Source: Hyaloperonospora brassicae (Eukaryota; Oomycota; Peronosporomycetes; Peronosporales; Peronosporaceae). From it: a DNA stretch of 64,000 nt. The position numbers and the translations under genes were made by a program. The notes under the pieces were generated by a model, which was not told the origin of the DNA, searched no databases, and saw only the letters and a program-made list of their open reading frames with translations. Below are positions 43,482 to 54,570 of this stretch, piece by piece. The first letter of the stretch is position 1; the number at the start of each line of letters is the position of its first letter. The stretch covers positions 1 to 64,000 of the forward strand of contig CANTFL010001290.1 of the NCBI GenBank assembly GCA_947650285.1. The letters are read 5' to 3'.

Positions 43482-44740
43482 GGACACTGACTGACAGTGT
43501 CGCAACAGTGGGCTTGACCCTACTGTTGAATTGTGCGTCCGGCTCGAAATCGGGCCGGCGCGAGAGCGCATCAGCGACGACGTTTATTCGTCCTGGTTAT
43601 AAACCACGGAGAAGTTTTACTCTGCGAAGAAAGACAGCCACCTCGCCATTCGTTGCGAGAGGTGTGGACTAATTACGGTCGTGTGTAATGACGAAAGGTC
43701 CGTATAGATGATAAGCGGTCAATCTCCCAAGAGATAGACGCAAAACTTAGTCAGTGCGTACTTCATGGCAAGGAGTTTCTTATCATGCACTAATTAATTG
43801 CGCTCAGCTGCTTGCAGCTGACGCGACTGATAACAGATGACGCGCTCTGCGCCGTCTGTGCCATATTGCATCAATTAACAGCCGATCGCAAAATCGTTGG
43901 CGTCACAGACCACATGAAATGGTCTGTCCTGATCTGCAATCCCCAAGATCGGCGACTGCATCAAGCTCCGCTTGATACCTGCAGAGAAACTCTGGCACTC
44001 AGCGTTCCATGTCCACTTCACATTTTTCTTGAGCAAGCAAGAAAGATGTACCGTCACTTCGGCGTAGTTGCGCGAGTACTCGTGCAAGTACGCCGCTAGT
44101 CCAAGGAACTTCCTTAGTCCCGTGACATCGACTGGCACTGGCCATTCGGTGATTGCCTTGATCTTTTCGGGATCAGGGCGATGCACCCAAGAAGTGGTAA
44201 TACGCTAGCCGCGAATATACACTTCTTGAAGTTTGCGTACAACTTATGCTTGCGCACAAGATGAAGACTCTGACGAACGTGAGTTCTGTGAACCATGACG
44301 TCCTTATTTCCGTCCATAGCCCGGCTATGGACGAACACATCGTCGAAGTAACTCGGTGCGAAGTCTCGCACCGATCTCAACAGATTTGTGACACATCTGT
44401 TCAACGTCGCAGGGGCGTTACTCAGCCCCTGTGGCATCACTAGCCACTACCACAGCTTACCGCTTGGGTTGTTAACTGCGGTGTACGGGATGTCCCGTTC
44501 ACGCATCAGGATCTGATAGAATCCATCCATTAAATCCATGGACGAAAAGATGGTACTCTTTGACATACCATCTATGATTACGTCCTTCCTCGGTATCGGC
44601 GTCTGAGCCGGTACCGTTGCAGCATTCAATTTGTTGAATGCGTGCACTATCCGCCATTCTCCTGTGGCCTTTAGCACACAGAAGGTCGAAGAGCTGTGAG
44701 GGGAAGTTCATTTCCTCACATGGCCCGCTGCTAAGCAATC
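43482..44740 (-). pseudogene. G1c reverse transcriptase and RNase H
   Basis: 44738-44447 (SSMDLMDGFYQILMRERDIPY), 44440-44114 (SYFDDVFVHSRAM) and 44186-43875 (thumb to VVCDANDFAIGC) give RT; 43870-43482 gives broken RNase H as in G1a. Compared with G1a about 19 bp are missing at the edge of the identical tract (near 44185), joining the thumb in a wrong frame. Confidence 0.85.
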
Positions 44741-45216
44741 GGTAAAGAACTTATCGACCGCTTGCACCTGTTCACGAGGCAGTGGCCACTGCTTCATGAC
44801 ACGGTACTTTGATTCCGGTTTGAGCTCGATTTCGTGTCGAGTGCCTTAATATTTAAGCAAGTCGTAAGGTACGGATTCAGGGAATATATCCTTATATTCG
44901 ATCAAATCCTTATAATAAGGATTTATTGGAAGCAACTACCAGGATTGAGACGTGTTTCATTCAATTCGAGTCTTTCCATCGAGGACACTTTCGTCCATCG
45001 ATAATCTTCTAAGAACCCGTTCGTTCTCAGGAAAAACCGTTGCCGATCAATATCGATGACGTACTCATCTTCCGCGACGAGTATACAGATCTGCTTGACT
45101 TTGCCGCTCAGCAGATGATGCTATATCCGGTTCGGTTCTAGCGTTGGCAATTGAGCTATTTCCGCAGTTATCTTCTGAGACATAATACGATCAAGCGTGT
45201 AAGCGCCTGCAATTGA

Positions 45217-46020
45217 TTAGCCATTAACCAAGCCATCCACAGTTTCGATAAATTTTTGGGAAGTCACATCCACAGGATCCAGGAGAGCTTTCTCCACAAT
45301 GTAGTGATCATCTACATTGTGTTCTTGTACAGTCGTACTAACGACCGTACCGCAAGTGAGTCCATCGCACTCACTCGCAGTACACCCACATGAATTTGGG
45401 CGTTCCAAGATATTCGTCAGATAGTTTTCTGATGAACAAGTGGCAGGCATTGATACTGATCGATGCTGCCATCTCACCCTTGGCTCGTATCTCCTGAGCC
45501 AAGGTAGTCCTAGGATGACAATAAACTTATCATCCAGGTCGAGTACGATGAAGTCACCATCGTACTGTTCATCTTTCAACATGTGGTGGATTCCAACTAC
45601 ACGTTTCTTCACAGTGATCGATGCACCAATCGCTAGGCGCACCGTCATTCTCGTTGGAGGGATATCCCGCTCCACGAAGTTGATACTTCCAACCTCTAGT
45701 GACTGGCGACGAAAAAAGCTGTCCGACGCCTCACAGTCGACTAGGGCGCGAAGTGACAAGCCCTTTGTCACTTCCAATGTCAAGGTGAAGAGGGACACCA
45801 CAACACTAGGTGCAGATACACACAGTGACTGTGTGTCGGAAGCAACCTTCGTCAAGCGATTTGCACATGCTCTCAATGTTTCTGGATCAGTAGGGTGCTC
45901 CGCCGTTACTGACTCCAGCCACTTTTTGATGGTCCGCTTCGCTGTGCGGCTTTGCAACAGCATCGGACCCTCGTCCTTCAGTTCATCTAACTGGCGGACG
46001 GTTACTGCGCTCATCATCAC
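45217..46020 (-). CDS. G1c protease and pol spacer (open 267-codon frame)
   Basis: Residues 105-135 hold LRALVDCEASDSFFRR: the catalytic Asp is kept but the active-site Gly is Glu (DCE). Then RMTVRLAIGASITV and LDLDDKFIVILGLPWLRR follow, and the frame goes on without the stop seen in G1a, through WQHRSVSM and the Cys cluster CGCTASECDGLTCG. It therefore shows the undamaged reading of this part of pol. The frame overlaps the gag end by 38 bp. Confidence 0.8.
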   Translation of the reverse strand: MMMSAVTVRQLDELKDEGPMLLQSRTAKRTIKKWLESVTAEHPTDPETLRACANRLTKVASDTQSLCVSAPSVVVSLFTLTLEVTKGLSLRALVDCEASDSFFRRQSLEVGSINFVERDIPPTRMTVRLAIGASITVKKRVVGIHHMLKDEQYDGDFIVLDLDDKFIVILGLPWLRRYEPRVRWQHRSVSMPATCSSENYLTNILERPNSCGCTASECDGLTCGTVVSTTVQEHNVDDHYIVEKALLDPVDVTSQKFIETVDGLVNG

Positions 46021-47026
46021 GGGGTACTAAGCGGGGGATACGGCATTCGTATGCATAGAGTCCCAGATTATTACATCGACGGCATCTCACAATTCGCTTG
46101 TCGTTCACAGGGCGAGGATTCTCGCCCCCAACATGACCGAGGTCCATTGGTTCTGGACCTCCGACCGCTGATTGTCTTTGTGGACTATAGGGTGTAAGAG
46201 TAGTGTGAGCCTGTCTCACACTAGAGTCTTTCTGCTCCGCAGCGTAGATCGCTTCGGAGAGCTTCTTTAGCTCCCCGCAAAACAGGTGGTCCCTGACAGG
46301 ACCATCTGCAAGACTTTGAATAGATATTATAATCTTCACAAATTCACTCACAGGGTTCACTACCTTGCAACTTGCAAGGTAGCGTACACGCTGAGCGTAA
46401 GCACGAACCTTACGCATACCTTGTTTGATCTATAGGAGTTCAGAGAGAGTCCTGAACTCTGTCCTGGGAGGCTCAAACGTCTCACTGAGCAGGGTCTTGA
46501 AGACGACTAACGACTCGAACGCGTTCGGGTCGTGTAACTTGAGATTCAGAGCCCTATTCCTGGTTTCCCTTGCTGTGTAAGACTGAGCAAATGCGACTTG
46601 CATGAGCTCAAGGTCGATGCGACGGGCCTCGATGGTACCGTCGACTTTGATGAATCATCTTAATAGGGAGTCGTCCTCGACTCCGTGATACTCGGATATC
46701 TCTATCTTTAGAAAATCCTGTCGACGCTCACGCGTCGAACTTGCAGACTGAGACTGATGCTGACTCGGTTCTTCAGTCCGCTGACGATATTGCTGTTTTA
46801 ACAAGGTCATCTGCGCTCGCGACTCGTCAAGTTCTCGCTGCAAGAACTTGCTAATGACAGAATGTTGCTGGTCTATGTTCCTTGTAAATAGCATGGCCCA
46901 TATATCTTCTTCACCAACGGTCGAACTCATTCGATCGATTGCAATCCATTCGGCATTGTTCAAATGGGAGTATCTTTCACGAGTTCCGTGAAGTCTGTCG
47001 CCTTCGACTTTGTCCGACATGTTCAT
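45983..47026 (-). pseudogene. G1c gag
   Basis: 47026-46655 is the N-terminus (start MNMSDKVEG, as G1a MNMLDEED), 46417-45983 the capsid end and a nucleocapsid knuckle CRRCNNLGLYAYEC in which the His is Leu, so zinc binding is lost. The middle is broken by frameshifts around 46430-46650. Confidence 0.85.
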
Positions 47027-47055
47027 GTTGGGTGATGCGAGTGTGGTCCTTGGAC

Positions 47056-47074
47056 GGACTACAAAGTGCTACCA
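47056..47074 (-). other. G1c primer-binding site
   Basis: On the minus strand TGGTAGCACTTTGTAGTCC, identical to the G1a site. Confidence 0.75.
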
Positions 47075-47076
47075 GG

Positions 47077-47516
47077 TGAAACGGGCACTAGTGACAACGT
47101 ACTGGTTGACTCAGTACGGAGCTCATTTCCACTGAGACCAGTGATCGTCAGTGCCCTGCTAAGTGTTGCACCAACACAGAGGAAGGAAAGTAGACTATTA
47201 AACATGTTAGTATCTGATAAAAGTAAAACTGTTATTTAATACAATGAAGTCCTATTAATCTTGTGTCTCTGTTTGTCCTGACTTGATTATATTAATCTAA
47301 CTAAACGTGTGATAACGTCTACTCACCACCCATTGCACGCGTCTAGCAGCGATTGGTGGGTTGATATCATCGCGATATCGACCAATGAGTAGACCCTTCG
47401 GCCATCTATACGATATCATCATGCTCTGTGATACTGCTGAAAGAATATTTAACGTAATATTGTTTATTATCATTTTAGCCTTAATGAAAATATCATATTA
47501 CGGGCTACCCGTCACA
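47077..47516 (-). repeat. G1c 5' LTR (about 440 bp)
   Basis: On the minus strand it begins TGTGACGGGTAGCCC and ends GCCCGTTTCA. Its nearest relative here is the truncated LTR at 19150-19345. Confidence 0.8.
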
Positions 47517-50330
47517 GAATCGACGTCGGATATGGATGCCCGAGTAACCACGGAAGTATCATGGCCTGCTGAAAACGGCTCTAGAATCGGCTGCCTCCGT
47601 CGATGTGACTACTGCAGGGATGGCCGGGCTGCCCGAAAAAGCATCAGACATTACCGTCTTATATTCCGCAGAATCGGCTGTCCTAATTTAAGGCGATTGT
47701 TGCTTTCCATCTTCTGCATTCCGTCGGTGCCACTACGAGACTTCTCTAGGTTATCGACAGCATTCAAAATCCGCTTTAGTATCTCACATGGACCTGCTAT
47801 CTGATTCCCGGTGATCTGAAATTAAGCGACCAAATGCCCAAGGTTCCCACACTGAAAGAAGTGGAATCGACGTCTCACAATTATTGCTGAATGACGATGA
47901 GCCTCACGAACCCATGCAATTTTCTTACAGGAACAAAAATCTTGCAGCCAGCTGAAACATGGTTTTTACACGCCATTATTTTCTCTTATAAAGCGTGAGT
48001 TGTTGACATTCTAAAACATCGAAGTCTGTTAAAATGGTTTCCTTGAATGGCTCATAAATGCGACCAATCTTATGATACGGGGTCTAATTTTTCAGGATGA
48101 TGTTGCGATCCACCCTAAGCCGACATATGCGACTATTTGGACCGTGCTCATCGATCCACATTGGTCCATGCGTATACTGGCCTTTGTTTTCTAAGATGCA
48201 TCTTCATGCATATAAACGCTGCGTAATGTATGTTGTGAAGCCGCCATCGCTCGTAAAAATTACAAATTTAAACAAGTTACGTGTACGAATGTGAGTGATC
48301 GATTTGTTTAATCCAGGCAGATTGTGGACCGCCGGAGACTGGCCCATGCCAATTTCTTCAATTCTAGAATTGTTTCCATTTTTCGTGAGTAGTACGTCGA
48401 GTTGAGGGGATATTGAGACGACGCCCAAATGCAACACGAGTAGGTCTTCCGATTGCCACTGATCCGTGATAGACAACTTTAGGCGCTCCTTACTCCATGA
48501 CCAAGTGATATATGTATGGCCTGCAACTAGTGAAAATATGATTTTTAGCGCTACAAATGATTATTTTCCATTCTGACCTTGTTCCTTTATGAAAAGTGCG
48601 ATCTTCTGCCGAATTATGTCTGACCATTCAGAGCGTGGGTTGGGCCAGGACGTCGGTCTGTGATCAATGTTATCAGGTCAAACATTAAAATCTTAATAAG
48701 TTTGATTGTAGAGTCGGCAGCGTCATCAAAAATGGACTGTGGAATGCATTTGACGACGTACTCACTAATTGCTAAAAGAAAACGTCGCTAAATTTTGACT
48801 GTGAAGATTGTTATAAAATATCGAATATCGAGCTTTTAGATGGTAAATTTCGTGTTATCCTTTTCGTGAGCCGTGGTTGTCAGATAAAGCTCTCGAATGT
48901 ACGCAATAAAACTCGGTCAAACGTAGTTGAGGAAGCAGCCCACGATATCACCTAGAGGTAAAATGAGAGTTTACGACCGTCGGCACCAAGTACGAGCGCG
49001 CCAGCACACAGTGGGCGAAATTTAATGTAAAATTGTGGTTTGCAGGCGTCGACGTAAGAGATGCCTTGATGCGCCTTCAGGCGCTCTCCGAAAGCGTCAA
49101 ATATATAAATTGAGGAAACAACGTAGACGGATAGGCCGCCAGCTTCTACTCACGAGGTTGCACCGTCCGAGGCGACAACCGATTGTTGCGCGTGACAGTT
49201 CCTTCCCACCCATACCGACTTATTTGTGTAGTCGAGCCCCCATTTGCTGGAGTCCATCCTGCTCGAGACGGCGGTGTATTATATAGCGTCGGTACAGTAG
49301 GGGTGCCTTGACATAGTAGGATTGTTCAATAGACTGCCCGTCGTTGTTTTGAGCTATAAATGCCTTGGCTTCACGGATCGGTGGAAAACCATCATGTCTC
49401 TGTCCCCCTCTTATGGTCCTGCGCCATCACATGGGTACGGTATGGAGTTTGGGCTTCGCGTATCTCGTAGGGGTCTTGAGACGAATATAGGTCTTTTGTG
49501 CGCGATGGAATGGTTATAGCCATCGCTTAACCTGTTTAAATTCAAGCTGACCGCGACTCGGCTCAAGCGACGCAGAATGAAGACTTATAAATTGTACAAA
49601 CTTTGTACGTGTCATGACCTAGATGAAGTATTTTGACACTCGTTTGCTTAGCTTTGTTCCTCACCCATTCAGTAAGCTTTCATTTTTGTCCCTATTCGTG
49701 TCCATCACTAGCCGACAAGTAGAATTTTATTGCACGTATCCTAATAGGCAAATGACATGTATTTAATTACAGCCAAGACCAGAATTTGCCTTGAGCATTT
49801 GTATTCGTAGGATGAAAGAACGAAACACAGCATTTGAAATTATCCATGCCAGTCCCGATGTCAATAGTTATGTGCTATGCGTCACGCACCAGTGTGGGCA
49901 TTAAACGAAACGATCTGTTTAATATAATGCAAAACTGGACGAAAAGAGATATCTGTGCATCAAACCAGCTAATGGAAGGCTAGACTATTTTGTTTTCGAT
50001 GCAATTTATATACGCATGCAGTAGATTGCAGTATTTTGAAGTAGACTTCAAGCTAAGAAAAAAATGAACAAACATCATAGTATTGCAGTTATTCTGGCTG
50101 TAAACGGTCCTGTATTAAAATTCATGCTTGCATGCTTTTCTGTGCTTATGCGCACGGCAGTACCTGTGACACGATATTAATACTTGTTTACAACCTAAAC
50201 GCTGAGATTGCACACTATAAATTGCATCAAGCGCTCCGTTGTATGTTTTGTCGTTGAAAATGAAGCGACGAATGCCAGAGAGTAGTGGGTGAGCAGATAC
50301 AAGTTCACGCAGCGACAGGTATCATAGAGT
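47517..50330. other. No recognised gene
   Basis: Mostly AT-rich unique DNA. Frames at 48097-48294, 49035-49286 and 49322-49519 have no family motif, and no Inr-like promoter was found that fits them. Confidence 0.45.
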
Positions 50331-50793
50331 CTTGAGTGAACCGCGGCAGGGTACGTGCGACGATAGTGTCGATTTAATATTTTACGGGTGTGTACGTGAA
50401 GCTCTGAGAACTATACAATACCAGTAGCAACAACTAGTGCGCGACAGAAGATCCTGAGAGCGCAAATATTAATCAATGCAATTTGTGAATTTACTCGCTC
50501 TTCTCCGATCCCGCTTTTATCGACAGGTGCCGTGTCGTCGACACATCGACTGCCAAGATTAGCAACAAGTAAAGTGTGTCGAATAAACGGTCGACTCGAT
50601 ATATACAGGCACGAGAGAGAGAGCGAAGGGTCGCTCAGCCGTTCCATGGATCGTGAAGGTAGATTGTGAGTGTGTATTGTGAGGTTAAATGAGCAAGGAG
50701 TGAGAGAAGGCTCGCAATCACACAATGCAACAGTCTGCGAAACACCACAGAATACGCACTCGTCCCCTCAGAAGTCACGGTCAAATTCCAACA
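50331..50793 (+). repeat. Probable copia 5' LTR or leader
   Basis: The stretch ends TTCCAACA directly before GGTTATGAGTCC, which resembles the half-tRNA-Met primer site used by many copia elements. The left border is not defined: I found no matching 3' LTR after 56200. Confidence 0.4.
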
Positions 50794-50797
50794 GGTT

Positions 50798-52136
50798 ATG
50801 AGTCCAATGAATTCGGGTGACGATGAGCACGTGGCTGCGGTTCAACGCGCAGCAGCGGCTTTCATCGCAAGACGACGTAACGCGCAACCTGACGCGCAGA
50901 CACCTTCAGCTAGGTCGAGCGACAACATTGGAGAAGGAATGCTACCTGAGCTCGCGTTTGTCATGGAACAACAAGCCACGATGGTCGCAAGAATCGAGGA
51001 GCTCTAGGGGGAAAGAAGAATGATACCACCGCCGACAAGAACCATGTTCGGACCGACACGCAGAATGGAGTCGAAGTAGATAGTACCAACGAGGCAAACA
51101 GTAGCGACGTTCCAGTCACTTGCATGCGGATGACGCATGTAAGTCCGACGGAGATTGAAGACTTACCTGACGTCTTTCAAACGGAGTTCAGTGTAAGCAA
51201 CGCGAGCGTGAGGAATGAGAGGCGAGCGCTGCGGCAAGAACAGCAACAGCACTACCAAGCCTTTGCCGTGGCACGTGAAAGACTTCGAGAGGAAGCTATG
51301 CACAAAAAATGAAGCAAGCAGAGGAGAGAGAGGCGGTTGTCACAGCGTAAGGAAAACTACAGCAGGAAGAGCGCCATCTACAAGGTGAAGCAGAACTCCA
51401 GCGGTGACCGCGTGATGCGATGACAGCGCAAGGAGAAGCTCATACCCGAGAACTGGCACAGTTCCGAGCTCGGTTGCAAGCAGAACGACAAGCGCTGGAC
51501 GTGCAGCACAAATAGCAGACGCGCGATGTGCAAGAAAGAGAGCAGAGTCTCTACAATCACTATCAAGAAGTGATAAATGAGAGAAACCGTTGGCTGCAGC
51601 AAGAAGCCGAGCTGGTCCAACAATTGAGTGTGGCTGCACAAGATCACCGCGTGCCTGAAATGAAGTTGACGGAAGAAGGGAAGAGAGTTGAGGAGGAGTA
51701 GCGCGCACGTGAAGCGCGACTCAAGGAAAAGAAGAGACGAGTTTATCAAGATCACGCTAACGCCGTACGTGCCTGTCAGGACGCTCGGCACAACGCTGCC
51801 GAAGTGGAAAGACGCGTGCGCGAAGCAGAGAAGCGTAAATGCTTTAGAGCGACAAGCGATGCGGCATTTTGCGAAGCAGCAATATGTGACACAGTGTTTC
51901 AGAAGGCGATTATCCAAGCTGTCAGACAGGCGAGACTGCAGCAAACACCAGTCAATGGTTCAACGGGAGGAGCGCACGTCAGTGGAATGACGCGAGAGTC
52001 GCTAGCGAAGGACTCGAAGCTTGGCATCTGCGTCTTTTCAGGAAAAGATCTACACAAGGATTGGAAGGCGGATTTAAGCACTAGGGACGCTCATTTAAAG
52101 AAGAGCTCGAAACGGCTCAAGAGGCGCGCGGTATGA
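50798..52136 (+). pseudogene. Copia gag N-terminal coiled-coil part
   Basis: It starts at an ATG inside the putative primer site. After a short Ala/Arg-rich start (to 51007), 51124-51310 and then one frame from about 51310 to 52136 encode some 330 residues of Glu/Gln/Arg-rich coiled coil (QERE, LQAERQALDVQHK, RLKEKKRRVYQDHANAVRAC). There are four in-frame stops and one shift at an A run (51303-51308). Long coiled coils are unusual in copia Gag. Confidence 0.6.
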
Positions 52137-52164
52137 GTGGCCTGAAAAGTTCAAGATAAACACG

Positions 52165-52700
52165 TTGGCGTCGAGCTTGTTCGAAGAAGCCGATGAGTTT
52201 TTCCACAGCCTCAGAGACGAGTGGTGGAATACGGATGCCACCCTGCCATACGCAATTAAAGGGATGAAGTCAGTTTTTTCTCGCACTTTTACGAGCGCAC
52301 AAGTGTCCGAGATTTTGAACAGACCAAAGAACGCTGCAGTCTCATGGCATACTCATTACCTTTACCTCATGTCGGTGAGAAATGCCACTGGCGCGTTGGT
52401 ATCTCTGATCCCGTAGAGTCTCGTCATGCAGGCGAGTCCGGACCTGCGTCCGATCCTGGTTAGCCACTACGATCGCAAACGATAGGACATTGTTGCGCAC
52501 GCACTGGAAATCACCCAGTGGTCGCAAACATACGAAGTCAATGAAAATAGAGCTCCGAGAGCGGTCAAGGATGCGATGACAGCAGCGAAAACGACTGGAC
52601 AGCACATGGGCACCAGGAAATGTATCCTGTGCAGTACCGTCGGACACACCGCACGCTTCTGTCCCTACTGTCCAAAGAGAGAGAACAACAATGAGATACC
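52165..52700 (+). pseudogene. Copia gag core and zinc knuckle
   Basis: 52165-52416 is a helical capsid-like segment (FFHSLRDEWWNTDATLPYAI). A nucleocapsid knuckle CILCSTVGHTARFC (CX2CX4HX4C, near 52620-52665) follows in another frame. The parts between are broken. Confidence 0.7.
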
Positions 52701-52734
52701 GCGATGAGCACTGGCAGGACTGGTGGCAGGAACT

Positions 52735-52980
52735 TTTCACTGATGAAGACTAAATCGTTGACTCTGGTGCAAGCACCTATCTGGTCAAAGACAGATACAT
52801 GTTGTATAAATGGGTGGAGTGCGACGACCCCGACGGCGTGGCTACCCAAACAAGAGTGCGTTGCAAGTGATGCGTCGCGGCAAAGCGAAGCTGCGAGTCA
52901 AAGTTGACAACGAAACGTTTTGGATTAAACTACGCGACATGTCTTACGCACCCAAGTTGGCCATAAAACGATACCACTCG
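52735..52980 (+). pseudogene. Copia protease
   Basis: IVDSGASTYLVKDRYML, with the catalytic D-S-G at 52760-52768, is typical of copia protease. It is preceded by a stop and followed by frame changes. Confidence 0.8.
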
Positions 52981-53127
52981 GGACGATGATGCTTCAAGGC
53001 TGCAGTCTTACAAACAACAACAACCGACACGCTGTGATGATAAAAAACGACGTCGTGATGTACATTCAAATAGAGCAAAACGTAATCGTGGTCGATCGCG
53101 GCGTCAAGAAGCAAAGAGTGAAAGGTT

Positions 53128-53990
53128 TTGCGGGATGTAATTATGCAAGCAATCCAGGAGTCTAGTCCGCCTAAATCCACAGTACTGAGAGCAAGTTTGA
53201 CGACCATCCATCAGAGGTATGGCCATTTGAGCTACGACGACGTGGAGCAACTGGCCGCAAACCTAGCGAACGGACTCGTACTCACTGACAACGTGCGCGA
53301 AAACTGCCTGACGTGATCAGAGGAAAACAGTCAAAAACAGCTCAGTCGAAACGTGGCGGTGGCCTCGAAGGTCCAATCGATGTGGTAAGTGCAGTGATTT
53401 GTAGTGCTCTCAAGGGTCCCATCACACCCACGGACAAAAGAAAAAATCGATATTTAATTAATTTTATCGACCACAAGTCCAACAATGTGCGCGTGTTCGT
53501 CGCCAAGTTAAAGGACGAAGCGGCTAAGAAGTTCCAGCATTTCACGGTATTCTTGAAACGATAGTTTAACGTGCGGATACACGTGCTGAAAGCAGACGGA
53601 AGAGACGGGTTCCGCAACCTCTATCTCTTCTGCCAGCAGACTGGCGTTGGCAGACAGAAAGCAGAACGCAATTCGTCAGCATTAATCGGAAAATCCTAAT
53701 GGATGCACCGGACTATTATGAACATGGTTCGGTATATGCTTTTCGGTTGTGGACTACGACTCGGATACTGGGGGCATGCAGCGATTAAACGGCGCACGTG
53801 TGAAACAGGATGCCAGCTCGCGCCAACCCAAGCCGTAAATTGCTTCTGTAGTTTATTGACAAATAAATCGGCGAGCGTCGTGGACGTTGTGGTGGTCAAG
53901 TCGCCTTGCAAGGTCTATCAAACTCCCACGAACGCATCTGTGGGAAAGCGCGGAGCACCGGGCATCATCGTCGTCTAGAATGAAGAAACG
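53128..53990 (+). pseudogene. Copia integrase
   Basis: The zinc-binding segment is HQRYGHLSYDDVEQLA and ends NCLT before a TGA where the Cys pair should continue. The core begins RYLINFIDHKSNNVRVF (first Asp), then a stop, VLKADGRDGFRNLYLFCQQ (second Asp), and a tail WGHAAIKR...GKRGAPGIIV as in copia integrases. The catalytic Glu is not seen in frame. Confidence 0.8.
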
Positions 53991-54570
53991 AAGGGGTACA
54001 AGGTGCAGACTTCGGTAAGCAGGTCGTGGTCACTAACCGACATGTAAATTGATTCGAAACGCATACTGCTGATGAGAACAGGCACTTGCGAGCAGCACCC
54101 GAATCAGACGCCGATGGCGATCTCGAGTGACTGGCAAACAATCGCTAAGGACGTCGCCGACGGGAGGAGTCGAGCGATGAGCTCACCGAAGAACGAGCTG
54201 TCGCACAGACCCTGTCCACGCTAAAAACGATGTCTTCAGCATCACGCATGGCGAAGGCGTCGCAGGACTACGACTCAGGGAATTCGTATCGAATGATGAA
54301 CGAGAGGAAGAAGAACGCCAGTCGAGCAAGTCAACCGAGTGCAAACGAATGTAGCAAAGCAGAAGGCAGCCGAAACTGCAAACGATCCGGCGGGAGGCAG
54401 GTCGGGTGCGGCAATCGTCGCAACAGCGCCATTTCGATTGGTGGTGATGTCCGCATTGTAGGTGAGGAAGTAGCAGTGCACAAACTTGCCCGTCCAAAGA
54501 CTCACAAGGCTTCGCTATCGTCTCAAGTGCACACCTCTGGGCCCAACAGAAGACGGGAGAGATTGACTCG

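Larger units (their letters stand above)
43482..47516 (-). mobile_element. Old Ty3/Gypsy copy G1c, 5' half to RNase H
   Basis: The order on the minus strand is LTR (47077-47516), primer site, gag, protease, RT and RNase H, ending at the F2a LTR. From 43482 to about 44185 it is almost identical to G1a; further right it is clearly diverged, so the two parts have different ages. Integrase and 3' LTR are missing. Confidence 0.85.

Noticed and set aside
49035..49519. Arg-rich and neighbouring frames as a host gene
   Set aside because: No consistent frame, no motif, no promoter.
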